Shown: piece after piece, positions 41,216 through 52,182 of the stretch
Numbering within the stretch: the first letter of the stretch is position 1
Layout of the letters: each line of letters opens with the position of its first letter
Source of the DNA: Rebecca billardiae RCC1528
Lineage: Eukaryota > Haptophyta
Direction of reading: 5' to 3'
Assembly (NCBI GenBank): GCA_965240325.2
Contig: OZ251229.1
Span: 1,178,001-1,242,000 of the forward strand
Length of the DNA stretch: 64,000 nucleotides
The notes under the pieces: model-generated
What the model was told of the DNA's origin: nothing
Databases searched by the model: none
Seen by the model: the letters and a program-made list of their open reading frames with translations, nothing else
Made by a program: the position numbers and the translations under genes

Positions 41216-42700
41216 CAATCAGGGTCCGTCGATCGATTACTTACATCGACGCGACTCAAGTGAGTGAATGCACAGGAGGGGCACACCCGCGGGCCAGGCT
41301 GACGGTCGAGGTGCCACCGCGGGCACCGCGGGGCTGCGACGGAGGGTGTGGACCGTCGGGGTAGTGTGTGAGCAGGATGCTCATCACGTCCTGCCGCCTG
41401 CAACTGTCGACGACGTCCGTCCTCCACCTGCACCTCGCGACGGTGCGGCCGGCCACCGATCTTTCTGTAACGCTCGACGAGTCAGATCCGCACGACGGGC
41501 GTCGCCTGCAACTGATCACAGCCGCCATCCTGCCCGGGGCTCAGGAGGCGCGCGCTTGGTGCGTGTTCTGTGCGGTTCACCTAGCTACCTGCCCCGGCGG
41601 TTGCAACTCTCTACATCTCTCGACGGTGGCGCGCCAGTCCGCGTTGCTACGTCGACTGGATCTGCGCCACCAGGCGTTGCCTGCGCAGCTATTTACGGCC
41701 GTCCACCAGCCCTACCGAGTCCGAGGCTCGATAGGTGCGCACGCTTGCTGCATGCCGTGCCCTGCGCGGTTGTCACCTGGCTGCCCGCGCCCCTGCTGCC
41801 GCAACTCTCGACGGCGGTGCGCCGATCAGTCAGTTGCTCCGGACTGGATCTGCGCACCGGGCCGTCGCCTGCAACTGTTCACGGCCGTCCACCAGCCTCC
41901 AGTCCGAGGCCCAGTGGGAGCACGCGCTTGATGCGTGCCCTGTGCGGTTGTCACCTGGCTGCCTGCCCCTGCTGCTGCAAGTCTCGACGGCGGCGCGCCG
42001 ATCAGTGTTGCTCGACTGGATCTGCGCACCGGGCCGTCGTCTGCAACTGTTCACGGCCGTCCACCAGCCTCCAGTCCGAGGCCCAGTGGGAGCACGCGCG
42101 TGATGCGTGCCCTGTGCGGTTGTCACCTGGCTGCCTGCCCCTGCTGCTGCAAGTCTCGACGGCGGCGCGCCGATCAGTGTTGCTCAACTGGATCTGCGCA
42201 CCCGGGGCGTCGCCTGCAGCTGTTCGCGGCACCTTGCACGGCCGTCCGCCAATGGTCCTACTACAATCAGAGCGGTTCAGTGACTCACTGTAGTGACAGC
42301 CCGGGCGCGCGCTTGATGCGTGCCCTGCGCAGTTGTCAGTTGTCACCGCACCGCACGGGCAGGCTGCCACCGGCCCCGCCCCGCAGCGTCAGTGAGCCCG
42401 TCAGCAGCACCGTAGCGGGACCGTGGCACCGCAGCTCCGCCTCATCGGACGACCAGCGGCTTATCTCCTAAACCCCTGGACGGGTAAAACAGGCTGCCAG
42501 CTAACCATCAATCTGAGCAGTTCATTTAAGAAGTCCTCAGGGCTGGCACGTGCGCACGGCGGCGTCGTCTGCATCAGCGAGTGCCGAGTCTGCAGCGCGC
42601 TGTCCGCACCCGGCTATCAACGTCTGAAGGTGATGGTCGTGATTCGACTGATTCGTGAAGCTGCCGCCGGCGTGCAGCGGCGGCTGCAACTCACTCTCTA
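41216..42700 (-). mobile_element. dispersed repeat E, copy 3, 5' part
   Basis: Minus-strand reading starts TAGAGAGTGAGTTGCAG at 42700 and follows E to ACCCTGATTG at 41216, where R copy (c) begins. Strongly diverged from copies 1 and 2 in its first 500 bp. Confidence 0.85.
41664..42240 (-). repeat. ~177-bp tandem monomers inside E
   Basis: The landmark GCAACTGTTCACGGCCGTCC or a variant recurs at about 41690, 41873, 42050 and 42220. The two central monomers are almost identical. Equivalent monomers are in E copies 1 and 2. Confidence 0.85.
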
Positions 42701-43906
42701 GTTTGAAAGAAATGGCCGTCCGCCACGCGGGCAGCTTCGCTCTGGTCGTGCGCGTGCGCGTAGGCGAGGGCTGTGCGACGGCGCGTCAGGTGGGCTGGTC
42801 TGGTAGTACCTCAGAAACCCTTCCGGCGCTCATGTCTCGGCTTCCCGGCGTCTTTTGCGCCCATGCTCACTAGCCGAGCGGGTGCGTTTCAACAACAGGC
42901 CGGCAGGCGCCTACGCCACCGCTTCATCGCACAGAGTACGCTGCAGGAGCCAGGCGCGCGCTGTCTGGAGAGAGGGCCAGTGTATATGTTTCCAATGAGC
43001 GCGCGCTCAAGGCGCCATTCAAGCGCGTGTCGCGGGCAGAAGCGGACTCAGTAGGCAATGCTTGGCTTTGGCGACCGAGTTGCAGTCGAGCCGCGCTAGC
43101 AGGCGGAGGAGGGCCCAAGGCGGCACATGTCTGCCGCGCCGAAGGTCGCTTACAAGTGCCATCCGACGCTGCTGCCGGCAGCGCTGCGCCCTCGGCTCGC
43201 TGCCATCCGACGCTGCTGCGCCCGCGCCCAGCTTGGGCAGCAGCGGCTGCGCTCGACTCCGCGCCGAGTGCGGCGGCAGCAGCAGGGATGGTGCCACGGC
43301 GGGCGGCGTGGGTCGCTGGAGCTGAAAGCTCGGCGGTGTGCGCCCGAGGGGCCTGGGCGGTGGGTGCATTGAGCGCGCTGACACCTCTCGCCTCGCCCGG
43401 CGCGCTCGAGCCGCTGCCATCCGATGCTGCCGCGCCCGCGCCCTGTCGCGCCGAGTGCGGCTGCAGCATCAGGGATGGCGCCACGGCGGGCGGGCGGCGG
43501 TGCATGCAGCTAGCAGCTCGGTGCTGCACGCGCGAGGGGCCTGGGCGGCAGACGCGCGCAATGCAGTGACGCTGATGCACGCGTCAGGCGCGCTGGCCAG
43601 CCCCCGGAGCTGTTGCTACGACACTTCTTCTGTCCTGCTGCGAGCCGAGCCGCCAGCAGGTTCCCGGGGGCGGGCAATGCCGGTCAGCTCATATTCATAA
43701 GGCCGGCGGCGCAGACCAGTCGTAGCCCGGCAGGTAGGCGATGCAGAAGTTATCAGCAGCATCATGCATCGTCATCACTACATATCTGCCTAGACGAGCC
43801 GGGAGCGCTGCCGGAGAGCTTCCTCCTTCCTCCCTCTCTCTCTCTCTCCCTCCTCCCTTCTAAAACTCCCCCCCCCCCCCCCCCCCCCCCCCGCCAGCCC
43901 CGCCCC
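42701..43906. other. repeat-rich stretch without a gene
   Basis: 43130-43560 holds two to three diverged ~190-bp units (GCCATCCGACGCTGCTGC, GCGCGAGGGGCCTGGGCGG), related to 15229-15370. CT-rich sequence is at 43830-43862 and a 25-C run at 43868-43892. No coding frame is convincing. Confidence 0.5.
43868..43892 (+). repeat. poly-C tract (25 C)
   Basis: Uninterrupted C run, just beyond the 3' end of the U6 gene (poly-G on the U6 sense strand). Confidence 0.95.
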
Positions 43907-44002
43907 CCTTCTCCACTTTTCACGTGTCATCCCTACGCGGGGGCCATGCTAATCTTCTCTGTATCGTTCCAGGTTTGAAAGGTGGTAGGCCGAAGCCAAA
44001 CC
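43907..44002 (-). ncRNA. U6: U6 spliceosomal snRNA
   Basis: U6 pairs with U4 and then with U2 and the 5' splice site, and forms the catalytic core of the spliceosome. On the minus strand the gene shows, in order: a 5' stem-loop with GGCTTCGGCC (UUCG loop at positions 9-12, as in other U6), CTGGAACGAT, the invariant ACAGAGA box, AGATTAGCATGGCCCC, and GGATGACACG of the internal stem-loop. The distance from the UUCG loop to ACAGAGA (32 nt) equals that of animal U6. The 3' part (TGAAAAGTGGAGAAGG) departs from other species and is not followed by a T run; the 3' end given is where similarity to the array modules stops. A TATA box at the right distance supports function. Confidence 0.93.
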
Positions 44003-44025
44003 GGCCCTACGTGACGCCCTGGTGC

Positions 44026-44031
44026 TATATA
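44026..44031 (-). promoter_or_regulatory. TATA box of the U6 gene
   Basis: TATATA on the minus strand, 24-29 bases before the inferred 5' end at 44002. This is the position expected for a type 3 Pol III snRNA promoter. Upstream (44041-44066) GCCCACTTTTGG ... CCATTGTGGGC forms an inverted repeat that could belong to a proximal element. Confidence 0.75.
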
Positions 44032-44116
44032 CTGTCACGCTGCCCACTTTTGGCCCCATTGTGGGCCTCCGGGGCGCGCCTGTCGGGCGGCGCTTCCCCT
44101 AGGAGGGGGGGGCGAG

Positions 44117-44159
44117 TCGCCACCCACCGACGCGCGGGCCGCCCGTCGGTGGGTGGCGA
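44117..44159. other. 16-bp perfect hairpin upstream of U6
   Basis: TCGCCACCCACCGACG (44117-44132) and its exact complement (44144-44159), separated by 11 bases. It lies 115-157 bp upstream of the U6 5' end. Confidence 0.9.
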
Positions 44160-46189
44160 TCGTCCGTCGCGCGCGGCGTCGCGCGCCTCCGCGCCGCCGC
44201 CGATCGCGCCGCGCGCGGCGCCGCCGCTGATCACATCAGTCCCCGCCGGCGCGCGTTGCCCGGGTCAGCTGGGAGCGGCCGCGCCGCGCCCGTCACGCTC
44301 GGCGAGCTCGGGCGGCTCCCGGCCCGCGCTCCCGCAGCGCCCTCCTCCATGGGCGCCCGGCGGCGCCCGCGCGCGCGCGCGCGCCTCGCGCCGCCAACGC
44401 AAACCCTAACGCGCGGGCGGAGGGCTTGGCCGCCCGCGCGTGATGCGGGCGGGTCCGCCATCGCTCGGGCGCCCGCTTGGAGTCCGGTCCGGGGCAACCT
44501 CTCATGACAGGGCTGCCCCGCCGTTGCCGGTCCGGCATGCCGCGCAGGCCCGAGCGCGCCGGCTCCACGCGCACCGCCCACTTGTGCGACGACGGTCGCC
44601 AGGTGCATGTCCGGAGGGGTGTGGTGCGGTGGTACTTGTCGCCCGCCCAATCACGAGCCCAGCTCTGACCGTCTCCGACCTGAGGCGCTCGTGCGCGAGC
44701 ACCGCAAGCCCGATCTCGCACCGTCCCCATGTGCCCTGCTCGCACGCGCGTCGGCCCTGCCCGGGCGGTGCGTGAACGTGCTCTCGCCAGTGCGGCCGCT
44801 CATCTCGTCAGCGCTGCTGCGGCCGATGGCCTGCATGGGCGCGCGCTGTTCCGCTGGGCGCCTACTCCACACCCCGGTACGAGTGCTCGCGCGCAGCTAG
44901 CCAGCGCTGAGTGAACCTAGGCGGTCTCTCAGGAGACGATCGAGCGCCCGGCGTGCACGGCGAGTTGTGTGCGCGCGCGCGCGCCATGGAGCACTCGCAG
45001 TGCTATGGCCAGACGACGGCGCAGGACCGGTGCGCGAATCGTCCGATCTGATGATCACCGCGGCTACTCATGATCCGCGCCGGCGGCGTCGGATAGTTTA
45101 TCCGTCGGCTGCCGTCAGTCTCGATGATGACGATGGTGCACACGATCCGAATAAGCGGGCGCGGCGTCGGTGGCACCGATCAGCCTCTGACTCGGCAGTC
45201 TCACGGCTGACTCGCCATAGCCCAGGCTTCGCTCTAGTGGGTGTCCGCCGCGATCCGTGGCACTACGCGCCACGACGACCGCCAATACAGGCTTAGCAGC
45301 AGCAGCGGTCGCAGCCACTCGTAAGCGCAGCATTGGCAGCTCCAAGATCATCCGCGCAGGCCTGGCATCACGCACATCCGCTGTCAGCCACTGCGCACCA
45401 CGGCTTTGTGGTGGCGCTTCGCGCGGCCCGCAGGCAGACGTGAGGCTGTCAGACTGGGCATCACCAGTCCTCGGTGACATCTCACCCGGCACTCCGGGCA
45501 GGGAGTTTGGGGCTGCCTGACCCACCAGTGCGCCTGCCCCGCTTCGGGGCCGTCCTTTGCCCCGCCCGGTCGCTTCCGGTGGACCTATCGCCCACACGCG
45601 CGTCTAGGGAGCACCCACGCTTCCTCGTCAGTCGAACGTGGTATATCAGAGTCGGCAACGAGGCGCGCTCGTTACCGGGTGATCCGACCTCGCTGGCGCA
45701 AGGAGGGCGAGCTCGGCCGACGGTTCACATCCGAGTCGGATGGTCCAAGGCAGGCTAGCCCAAACCGCGGCAGCCTTCAGGGAGGAGGTGTTGACGCACC
45801 GCGTTCCGACGACATTCGCGTCGCCATCGTGCGCCGAGTCGCACGCCCTGCTCGGATGCAGGCGGAGTCTCGACACCACGTCGATTGACTTTTCGAATGC
45901 AGCCCTCGACCGCCCAGATGGCGCAGCAGCTGGCAAGGAGGAGATGGGGTCACCGACCGCGTTCACTAGGCGACGGCGGATACGATCACGTCGATCGACA
46001 CCGCGCGCCGCTCGATCGTCTCCGCGCTCGCTCTGTGCGGCTTCTTCGTGACGCGGTTGACGCGGTGATGGAGGCCGAGCAGGACCGAGAGGGCGGTGAG
46101 GTTGAGCCGATGGGGCTGGGCGCGCCGCGGCACGCGGCACGGGGAATCGACGGTGAGCTCTCAACTCCCAGGAGAGGCAGGACGGGCTC
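44160..46189. other. gene-poor stretch
   Basis: GC-rich to about 44990, then mixed composition. No domain, RNA gene or clear repeat recognised. Confidence 0.4.
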
Positions 46190-46644
46190 GACGAGTTTTG
46201 CATCCTCAGCAACGTCACCTCGGCGCCGCACACGCCGCAGCGGAACCCGATCGCCGAGCGCGCAAGTGGGGCGCGCGCGCGACGCTCCTGCAGTCGGGCG
46301 TCGCGCGCGCAAGTACGGGCCGGAGGCGATGCTCGCGGCGGCGTACCACCGCAACCACCTCGCCAAGCGCGACGGCAAGGCGCCCGTCGACGACAAGTTC
46401 TACGGCTGCACGCCCGACATCGCGCACCTCCGCCCCTTTTGGCTGCAAGGCGATCGTGTACGACCACTCCGCGGTCGGCCCCGGCGGCTACAAGCTCGAG
46501 TCGCGCGGCACCACCGGCTGGCACGCGGGCTACGCGCGCGACGGCGGCGTCCATAGCGGCAACACGACGCGGAAGATCTTCGGCTGCACGATCTACACCC
46601 CCTCCTCCAAGGAGATTGTGACCTCTCGGCACGCTCTCTTAAAT
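46190..46644 (+). pseudogene. Ty1/copia integrase remnant
   Basis: Copia polyproteins carry an integrase that inserts the element DNA. The translation from 46190 reads DEFCILSNVTSAPHTPQRNP-IAERA, the family's 'SAPxTPQQNGVAERxNR' block. After one frame change it continues KYGPEAMLAAAYHRNHL, then FYGCTPDIAHLRP; after a second frame change, at an extra T near 46440, FGCKAIVYDHS, TTGWHAGYARDGG and IFGCTIYTPSSKEIVTSRHA, matching 'LRxFGCxAxV ... YxxxxxxVxxSRxVxF'. Gag, protease and reverse transcriptase are absent, and the expected Asn-Gly after TPQ is Asn-Pro. A dead fragment. Confidence 0.85.
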
Positions 46645-49600
46645 TGGTGTCCGCCGCCGGATCTGGCGCTACGAGCTCGGTGGGCCCACTGGCCACTGTG
46701 AGATTATAGTGGCGCAGAGCGCGAGCTCATAGCGCGATGTTTACTTTCGTCTCGAGCTGGATTCCAGCCGCAGGAGATGGCCCATGGCCGCCTGCCTGGT
46801 AATAAATAAAAAAACGGAGTGGTACATGCTGTAATAAATACGGGGCGTGACGCGGGCGACCCTATTTACTTCTTCGGAATGGCCGGTGGTCGTCAATGGA
46901 ACGACCATGTAACGGGCGTCTTAAGCGTGTTATAGAGGGTCGACAGACGTCACTTTGATGCCCGCGCCTTCGACGTGAGGTGCGCGCTCGCCCAGCCGCA
47001 CAGCAGCGGGACGGCTGTGCGCCGAGAGCGGGCGCTCGCGCGCGATGAGGAGCGCCCTGATGCTTGCCGCTCACCACGCAGCACACTGCCAGGCGCAGGC
47101 TTGACGAAGGGTAAGATGAGGGGGCGGGGCGGGGGCCGGTTCGACCGGTGCGAGGCGCTGGGACGGCTGCTGCGCTCCGCACCCGCAGCCGCCCCGGCCG
47201 CGCTGCCCGCCGCTCAGGCGTGGGCTTCGAGTCGGCCCACTCAGCAGCCCTCCGCAGCAGCAGCAGCAGCAGCAGCACTCAGCAGGCGCCGTCGCGCGCG
47301 CCGCGTGGTCTGCTCGGGCGCGGAGCGGTAGCCTCGGTGCCGCAGGAGCGTGCGCGGCGGGCCGAGGGCCCACGCTCTCAAGTTCCACCGCGCAAGAGCC
47401 GTGCAATCGGCAGCCGTGACGCGCCGCTCGGCGCGGCCGCGCTCCCGCCCTGACTGGGCCGCCCTTGCTGCACGCGGGGATGCCCTCGCGGGCGTGGCCC
47501 GTTCACCCCGTCCAAGTGGCCCGATTGCCCGCACACAACCATACCGTGCTGCGCCACGCTTGGCGCAACAGCACACAACCTAGCCGGCCAGAAAGGCAGA
47601 AGCCAGCTGCAGTTGCCGAGCGGTCAGCAGGACTCTACTGGCACAGGCAGCCAGCGACTGAGACTCCACATGGCGGCGGCGGGCGCGGGCGCGGGTGACG
47701 GCTGCCGACGAGACGACACTCACGATGCATCGACGGCTCGCCTGTGGACGCCCAGCATCGCGGATCCCCCGCCCGAGCCCCCGGGCGCAGCTGTTGGAGA
47801 GCCCACAGCGGGCTAGCCGGAGGCAGGTCGGACGACGAGTGAGACGGGGGGGGGGGGGGGCCGCCTTGGGCTGGTGCGAGGCGCAGGGGCGGATACGGCG
47901 CTCCACGTGCGTACCTCCAGGCGCACGACCGCCCCGTGCGACGCGGGCTCGCGCCCATCGCGCCGCGGGACGCAGACTCGTCCCCGCGTGGGGAGAGGCC
48001 ATGCTGAATTCAACGGTCGTCGTCGGTGGCGTCGCGAAAAAAAGACGACCAACCGATATAATCCAGGCGACGAGAAATCCGGCGGCCTCAAGGACCAGCA
48101 TGGCCGCACTCCATCCCCGCCGTCCGCCGGAGGGCGCACGCGCCGGGTGCACGCGCACGCCGGCGCAGTGGTACGCGAGGGGATCCACGCGCCGTCGACG
48201 CACGCGCCCAGAGCGCCGCTCACCACGTCCCACGCGCTGCCATCGCGACAGTGCGCGGCGGCGCGAGCGCACCGCCAGCCCCTCGCTCGGCCGCGCTGGC
48301 ACGCACACGCTACAGGCCGCGCGCGGCCGAGTCATTGCACCGCCGAGTGGTCGAGCGCGCGTGCTGGGGGGATGCACTCGCGTTTCCGTCGCTTGCACGA
48401 CGCCGCACAGTGCGCGGTGCCCGTCAGCAACGCATGAACAGCTGCCAAGTCTGCGCGCAGAGCTCGGCCGCGGCGTGCGCGGCCGTTCAGCATGGAGACT
48501 GCGCTTCTGCTGCTCGCCACTGCCGACCCGCGCTGACCGCGCCCGGGTGTGCTCGCCTCGATCGCCACGTGCACGCGTCCATGCAAGGGGCGGCCGCGCC
48601 TTCGACGCGAGGCGCGTGCGCGACCAGCGGCATGCAGCAGCTGCCGCGTAGGCCGCTCGCGGCCGTGATGGCGCGCACTGGGGGCAGCTCGGACGGGGTG
48701 GAGGATGGGGGCGCGGGGGGCGGGGGCAGCTGGGCCTCCGTGCGTGGCGCCAGCCACGGCCGCGACGCGCGGCGCGCCGCGCGCCGCCGAGCCGCACGCG
48801 CTGCGGTCGCTCGGCCGGCGCGCGCCGCCCCGCCCCGCGCGCAGCCACGCGGCGTCGCGAGCGCGAGCGCGCCCGGCGGCGCGGCTCGGGCACGGCGCCA
48901 GGACGCCGCCTCGGCCCTGCGGCCAGAGCCCGGCTCGCGGCCGTCGCGTGCGCCCTCGGGGAATCGGCCGGCGCCACGCCGCGCGCTCGGCTTGGCCGCC
49001 GCGTGCTGCGCCGCGGCCCCGGCGGGCCTCGCCGGCCACGAGGCAGGCGCCGGGATCGGGCGTGGACCGATGACACTTGCGCTCGCCGTGGCGGCGCTGC
49101 GCGGAGACGGCACCCCAACGGCGGCGGCGTGCGACCCGGTCCGGCGCCGAGACCGCCGGATGGGCGTCAGTCGCCGTGGCGCCGGCGCACCGGCCCGCCA
49201 GACTCGCCGCGCCTGCGTGCGTTGACGGTGCGGCGGCCCCGGCGCGGCACGTCGCTGCCGAGTAGATCGGACGGGCGCCCGCCCGCGGGCGCCCGCCCGC
49301 ACCGGCGGCGTCGGACAGGGCGCCGCAGTGTGCAGGGCGCTCCTGGGCGGAGGGCGCCTGCAGCCCGCCTCGCCAGCGCCGGCGCACCACGTCGACCGAC
49401 TGGGAGCCTAGGGAGGTGCGTGTGGTCGACCTGCCTCGGGAGAGCGCAACGCGCCATCATATACCACTCCACCGCTGCCCACGACCCGATACGGCCCGCG
49501 CCGCCACTGGCGGCAGCGAGCTCGAGCCCGGCCGCCGGTTTGGTCGTCTCCATCGTCTTCTTGTCGCGTCGTGCTGCCATCGTGCGCGCGAGTCGCGCCG

Positions 49601-50220
49601 ATGCGCGCGGCGTATTGACTTTATTATATCCCTTTATTATATCCCGATCAGCGCGCGGCCTGCATGCCCACGGCGCGCATCATAGGCTTCGATCGTCACC
49701 GTTCACGTGTCGAGTGCGCCGCACCAGCACTACGAATATACTCTGACCGCGGCGCCCCAGCACCGCCCACGACTCGCTCGGCAATGCTGCTGCTCATCCT
49801 GAGCCTTAGGCGACGTTCACGTGGCGGCGCCGGGCAACCGATCGGTGAATAGAACTGGTTTTCATCATACATATATTCATCCCTCATCACTCATCAGGCG
49901 CCGAGCCAACTGGCGCGTCTCTGCGCCTCCCTCGCGCGCGCAGCGGACGCCCTTCGGAAGCGCCCGCTGCCGCCCGCCGGCTGATGGCTGCGGCTGTTCC
50001 GGGCCCATCTCGTGCGGCTTGGCGGCTCTCGAGCGGAGCCTTCCGTTCCCGCTCCGACCTCGACGCGCGGACCACCCGCGAGCTGCCGTGCTCGCCCAGC
50101 CGCACCGGCGCACCCACGAGCTCGTCCGGCCGCGCGGCAGAGCTCGTCGCGCGCGCGCGCGCGCGGCCGAGCCGCGCCGCCGCGCGCCGCCGGGCGCAGC
50201 GCGGCGGTGCGCGGCGCCCG
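46645..50220. other. 3.6 kb without a supported gene
   Basis: 46700-46980 is AT-richer. A CAG/GCA run is at 47253-47277, a 15-G run at 47846-47860, and a doubled TTATTATATCCC (period 14-15) at 49620-49650. 48500-49300 is very GC-rich and open in all frames on both strands. No domain seen. Confidence 0.45.
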
Positions 50221-51516
50221 TCAGCCGGCGGGCCGACTCGCGCGCGCGCCCGAGGCTGCGGCGCCGCCCGCCCCGGCGTGCTGCCCGTGGCGCGCCGCAC
50301 CGGCGGGCTCGACCGGCTCGGCGCACGGCGCGGCGGCGGGGGCGCCCGCCGCCGCGCGTGCACCCGCCCGCGCGCCGAGCGTGACGAGGAGGCCAAAGTG
50401 GTCGCTCGGCACAAGAGGCATCTCGCGCGGGGGGCCGTTGCGGAAGAACTTCTCGAACGTCTGCCCGGGGATCTGCTCCACGCCGACCAGCGCGACCGAG
50501 CTCGCGCGCACAGCCCACGCCTCCGGGCCGCCGCCCGCGGGTGCGGGTGCGGGTGCGGCGGCCGCGTCGCCCGCGCCGGGCGGTGCGCACGCGTGCACAA
50601 AGCAGCGGTCGTAGCGGTGTTGCCACGGGTGAGCGAGCATGGGGTTGACGTGGCCGTCGTGCGTGAACTGGGCCGCAACGGGCCGCCCGACCGACTCCCA
50701 TGCGTCCTCCCACCCCGTGCCCAGCTCCTTCGTCGCGTCGCCGTCCCCGTCGTCCCAGTTCATGTCGCCCATCAGCACGGCGGCGACTGCGCCGACTGCG
50801 CGCGCCTCGTGCGCGAGCACGAGGCCCGCCTCGCGGAGCTGCGCACGCCGCTCGAGGCGCACCGCGTCGCGCAGGGCCTCCCCGGCGAACGACTCGAGGT
50901 GCGTGGACGCGAGCACGACACGGCCGACGCCCTCCCAGTTGGCGACGAGGAAGAGGAGGCCGCGCGCCATCGCCGAGCTAGCAAACGGGCGCCAGCGCGG
51001 CGGGCCTGCGGCCGAGAGCGGCGCTCGCGTCGCCAGGCCACACCAGTAGCCCATCGACTGGTCTTCTTGCTGGTGCACGGTGTAGCCTGCGTTCCGCAGC
51101 TGCGGCACGAGCATGCTCGCCTGCTGCGAGGTCAGCTCCTGCAGCGCGAGCGCGGCGGGCCGGACCTTCCCAGTGCCGTCGGCGAGGCTGGCGATGCGCT
51201 GCATCCGAACGGCGTACGTGTCTGGGTACTCGAACCACACGTTGTACGAGAGCAGCGGGAGCGACGGCGGCGCCGTGGCGACGGCTCCGCGCGCACCCTC
51301 GCCCGTCCCGGCGGCGCGACCAGCGGCCGGCGCGGCCGCGGCCGGCGGCGCCGCGGCGGCGGCCTCTGCCGCTGGCGGGGCGTCCACCGAGGCGGTAGCC
51401 AAGGCCGCGGCGAGTGCGGCGGCCTCGGCCTCGTCGAGGGCCGGCGGCGCGCGCACCGCGGCTCCCGCCTGCCCGGCCTCGGCCGGCGGGCGCGTGGTCT
51501 CGTCGTCGCCGCCCAT
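50221..51516 (-). CDS. TDP2-like 5'-tyrosyl-DNA phosphodiesterase
   Basis: TDP2 hydrolyses the phosphotyrosyl bond left when topoisomerase 2 is trapped on DNA ends; its domain belongs to the Mg-dependent endonuclease/exonuclease/phosphatase fold. ATG at 51516 gives 431 aa. After an Ala/Pro-rich N-terminus (to about residue 80), the catalytic motifs appear in order: LLSYNVWFE (Asn92), LALQELT (Glu127), STHLES (His206), MGDMNWDDGD (Asp251, Asn253) and PSDHFGLLVTL (Asp372, His373). THLES..G, WESVGRP...FTHDGHVN, RYDRCFV and LVGVEQI follow TDP2 rather than APE1 or other branches. The C-terminal 45 residues are low-complexity. The UBA-like domain of animal TDP2 is not visible. No damage is seen. 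Confidence 0.9.
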   Translation of the reverse strand: MGGDDETTRPPAEAGQAGAAVRAPPALDEAEAAALAAALATASVDAPPAAEAAAAAPPAAAAPAAGRAAGTGEGARGAVATAPPSLPLLSYNVWFEYPDTYAVRMQRIASLADGTGKVRPAALALQELTSQQASMLVPQLRNAGYTVHQQEDQSMGYWCGLATRAPLSAAGPPRWRPFASSAMARGLLFLVANWEGVGRVVLASTHLESFAGEALRDAVRLERRAQLREAGLVLAHEARAVGAVAAVLMGDMNWDDGDGDATKELGTGWEDAWESVGRPVAAQFTHDGHVNPMLAHPWQHRYDRCFVHACAPPGAGDAAAAPAPAPAGGGPEAWAVRASSVALVGVEQIPGQTFEKFFRNGPPREMPLVPSDHFGLLVTLGARAGARAAAGAPAAAPCAEPVEPAGAARHGQHAGAGGAAASGARASRPAG

Positions 51517-51540
51517 CCGGTCGTCCGCGTCTTGGCTCAC

Positions 51541-52182
51541 AGCCGCCCGACCGCGCGCGCGCCGGCGTGCTGCGAAAAGTCCGGAAAACTGGATGGTGAT
51601 CGGACGTCAGGACGGCTGTTGATCAGGCGATGGCGGCCGGTATGCCCCGCTGCAACCACCGCTTGGACGCGACGCGCAGGGAGCCCGGGTTCAGGGGCTC
51701 TGCCCAGCAAGGGCGGGACGGGGTAGGTGCACGCAGCATGCGAGGCGGCTCGGGCTCGGCAGGGGCCGGGCTGGGCTGCCGTAGGATGCTGTGTGCGCCT
51801 GATGCGCTGGCGGCGCTATCGGCTCTGTCCGCCTCACACTGCGCTTGGCAGCTGCGCCAGGCGCAGGCTGCGTGGCACGTGCTGACAGTGCCGCGCGCTG
51901 GCGCCGGCGGCGGGGTGTTCGCCCGTTCGGGTGCAGAAGCTCTCAGCCTGCCCGCGCGAGGCTGCCTCTTCCGCGGGCGTCCGACGATTCTCTACTACTG
52001 CATACATTACGTGAGAACCGATGGCCTGTGCGCAGAGGCAGTGTGTCTTGGTAGGCTGACTCAGCGCACATGACGCGGCGTGCTGCACTAGCAGCAGCTC
52101 AGCGGGCGTGCAGTCTGGCTTACCGCCGAGTCACCGGGCTCCGGTCGGGACGAGCCCCTGCTCCGTCTTCTCACCACGACTG
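51541..52182. other. no gene seen
   Basis: Intergenic sequence between the TDP2-like gene and the inverted-repeat element. Confidence 0.4.

Noticed and set aside
45646-46632. 328-codon minus-strand ORF
   Set aside because: Antisense to the copia integrase remnant.
49984-51726. 580-codon plus-strand ORF
   Set aside because: Shadow of the TDP2-like gene, whose catalytic motifs are all on the minus strand.
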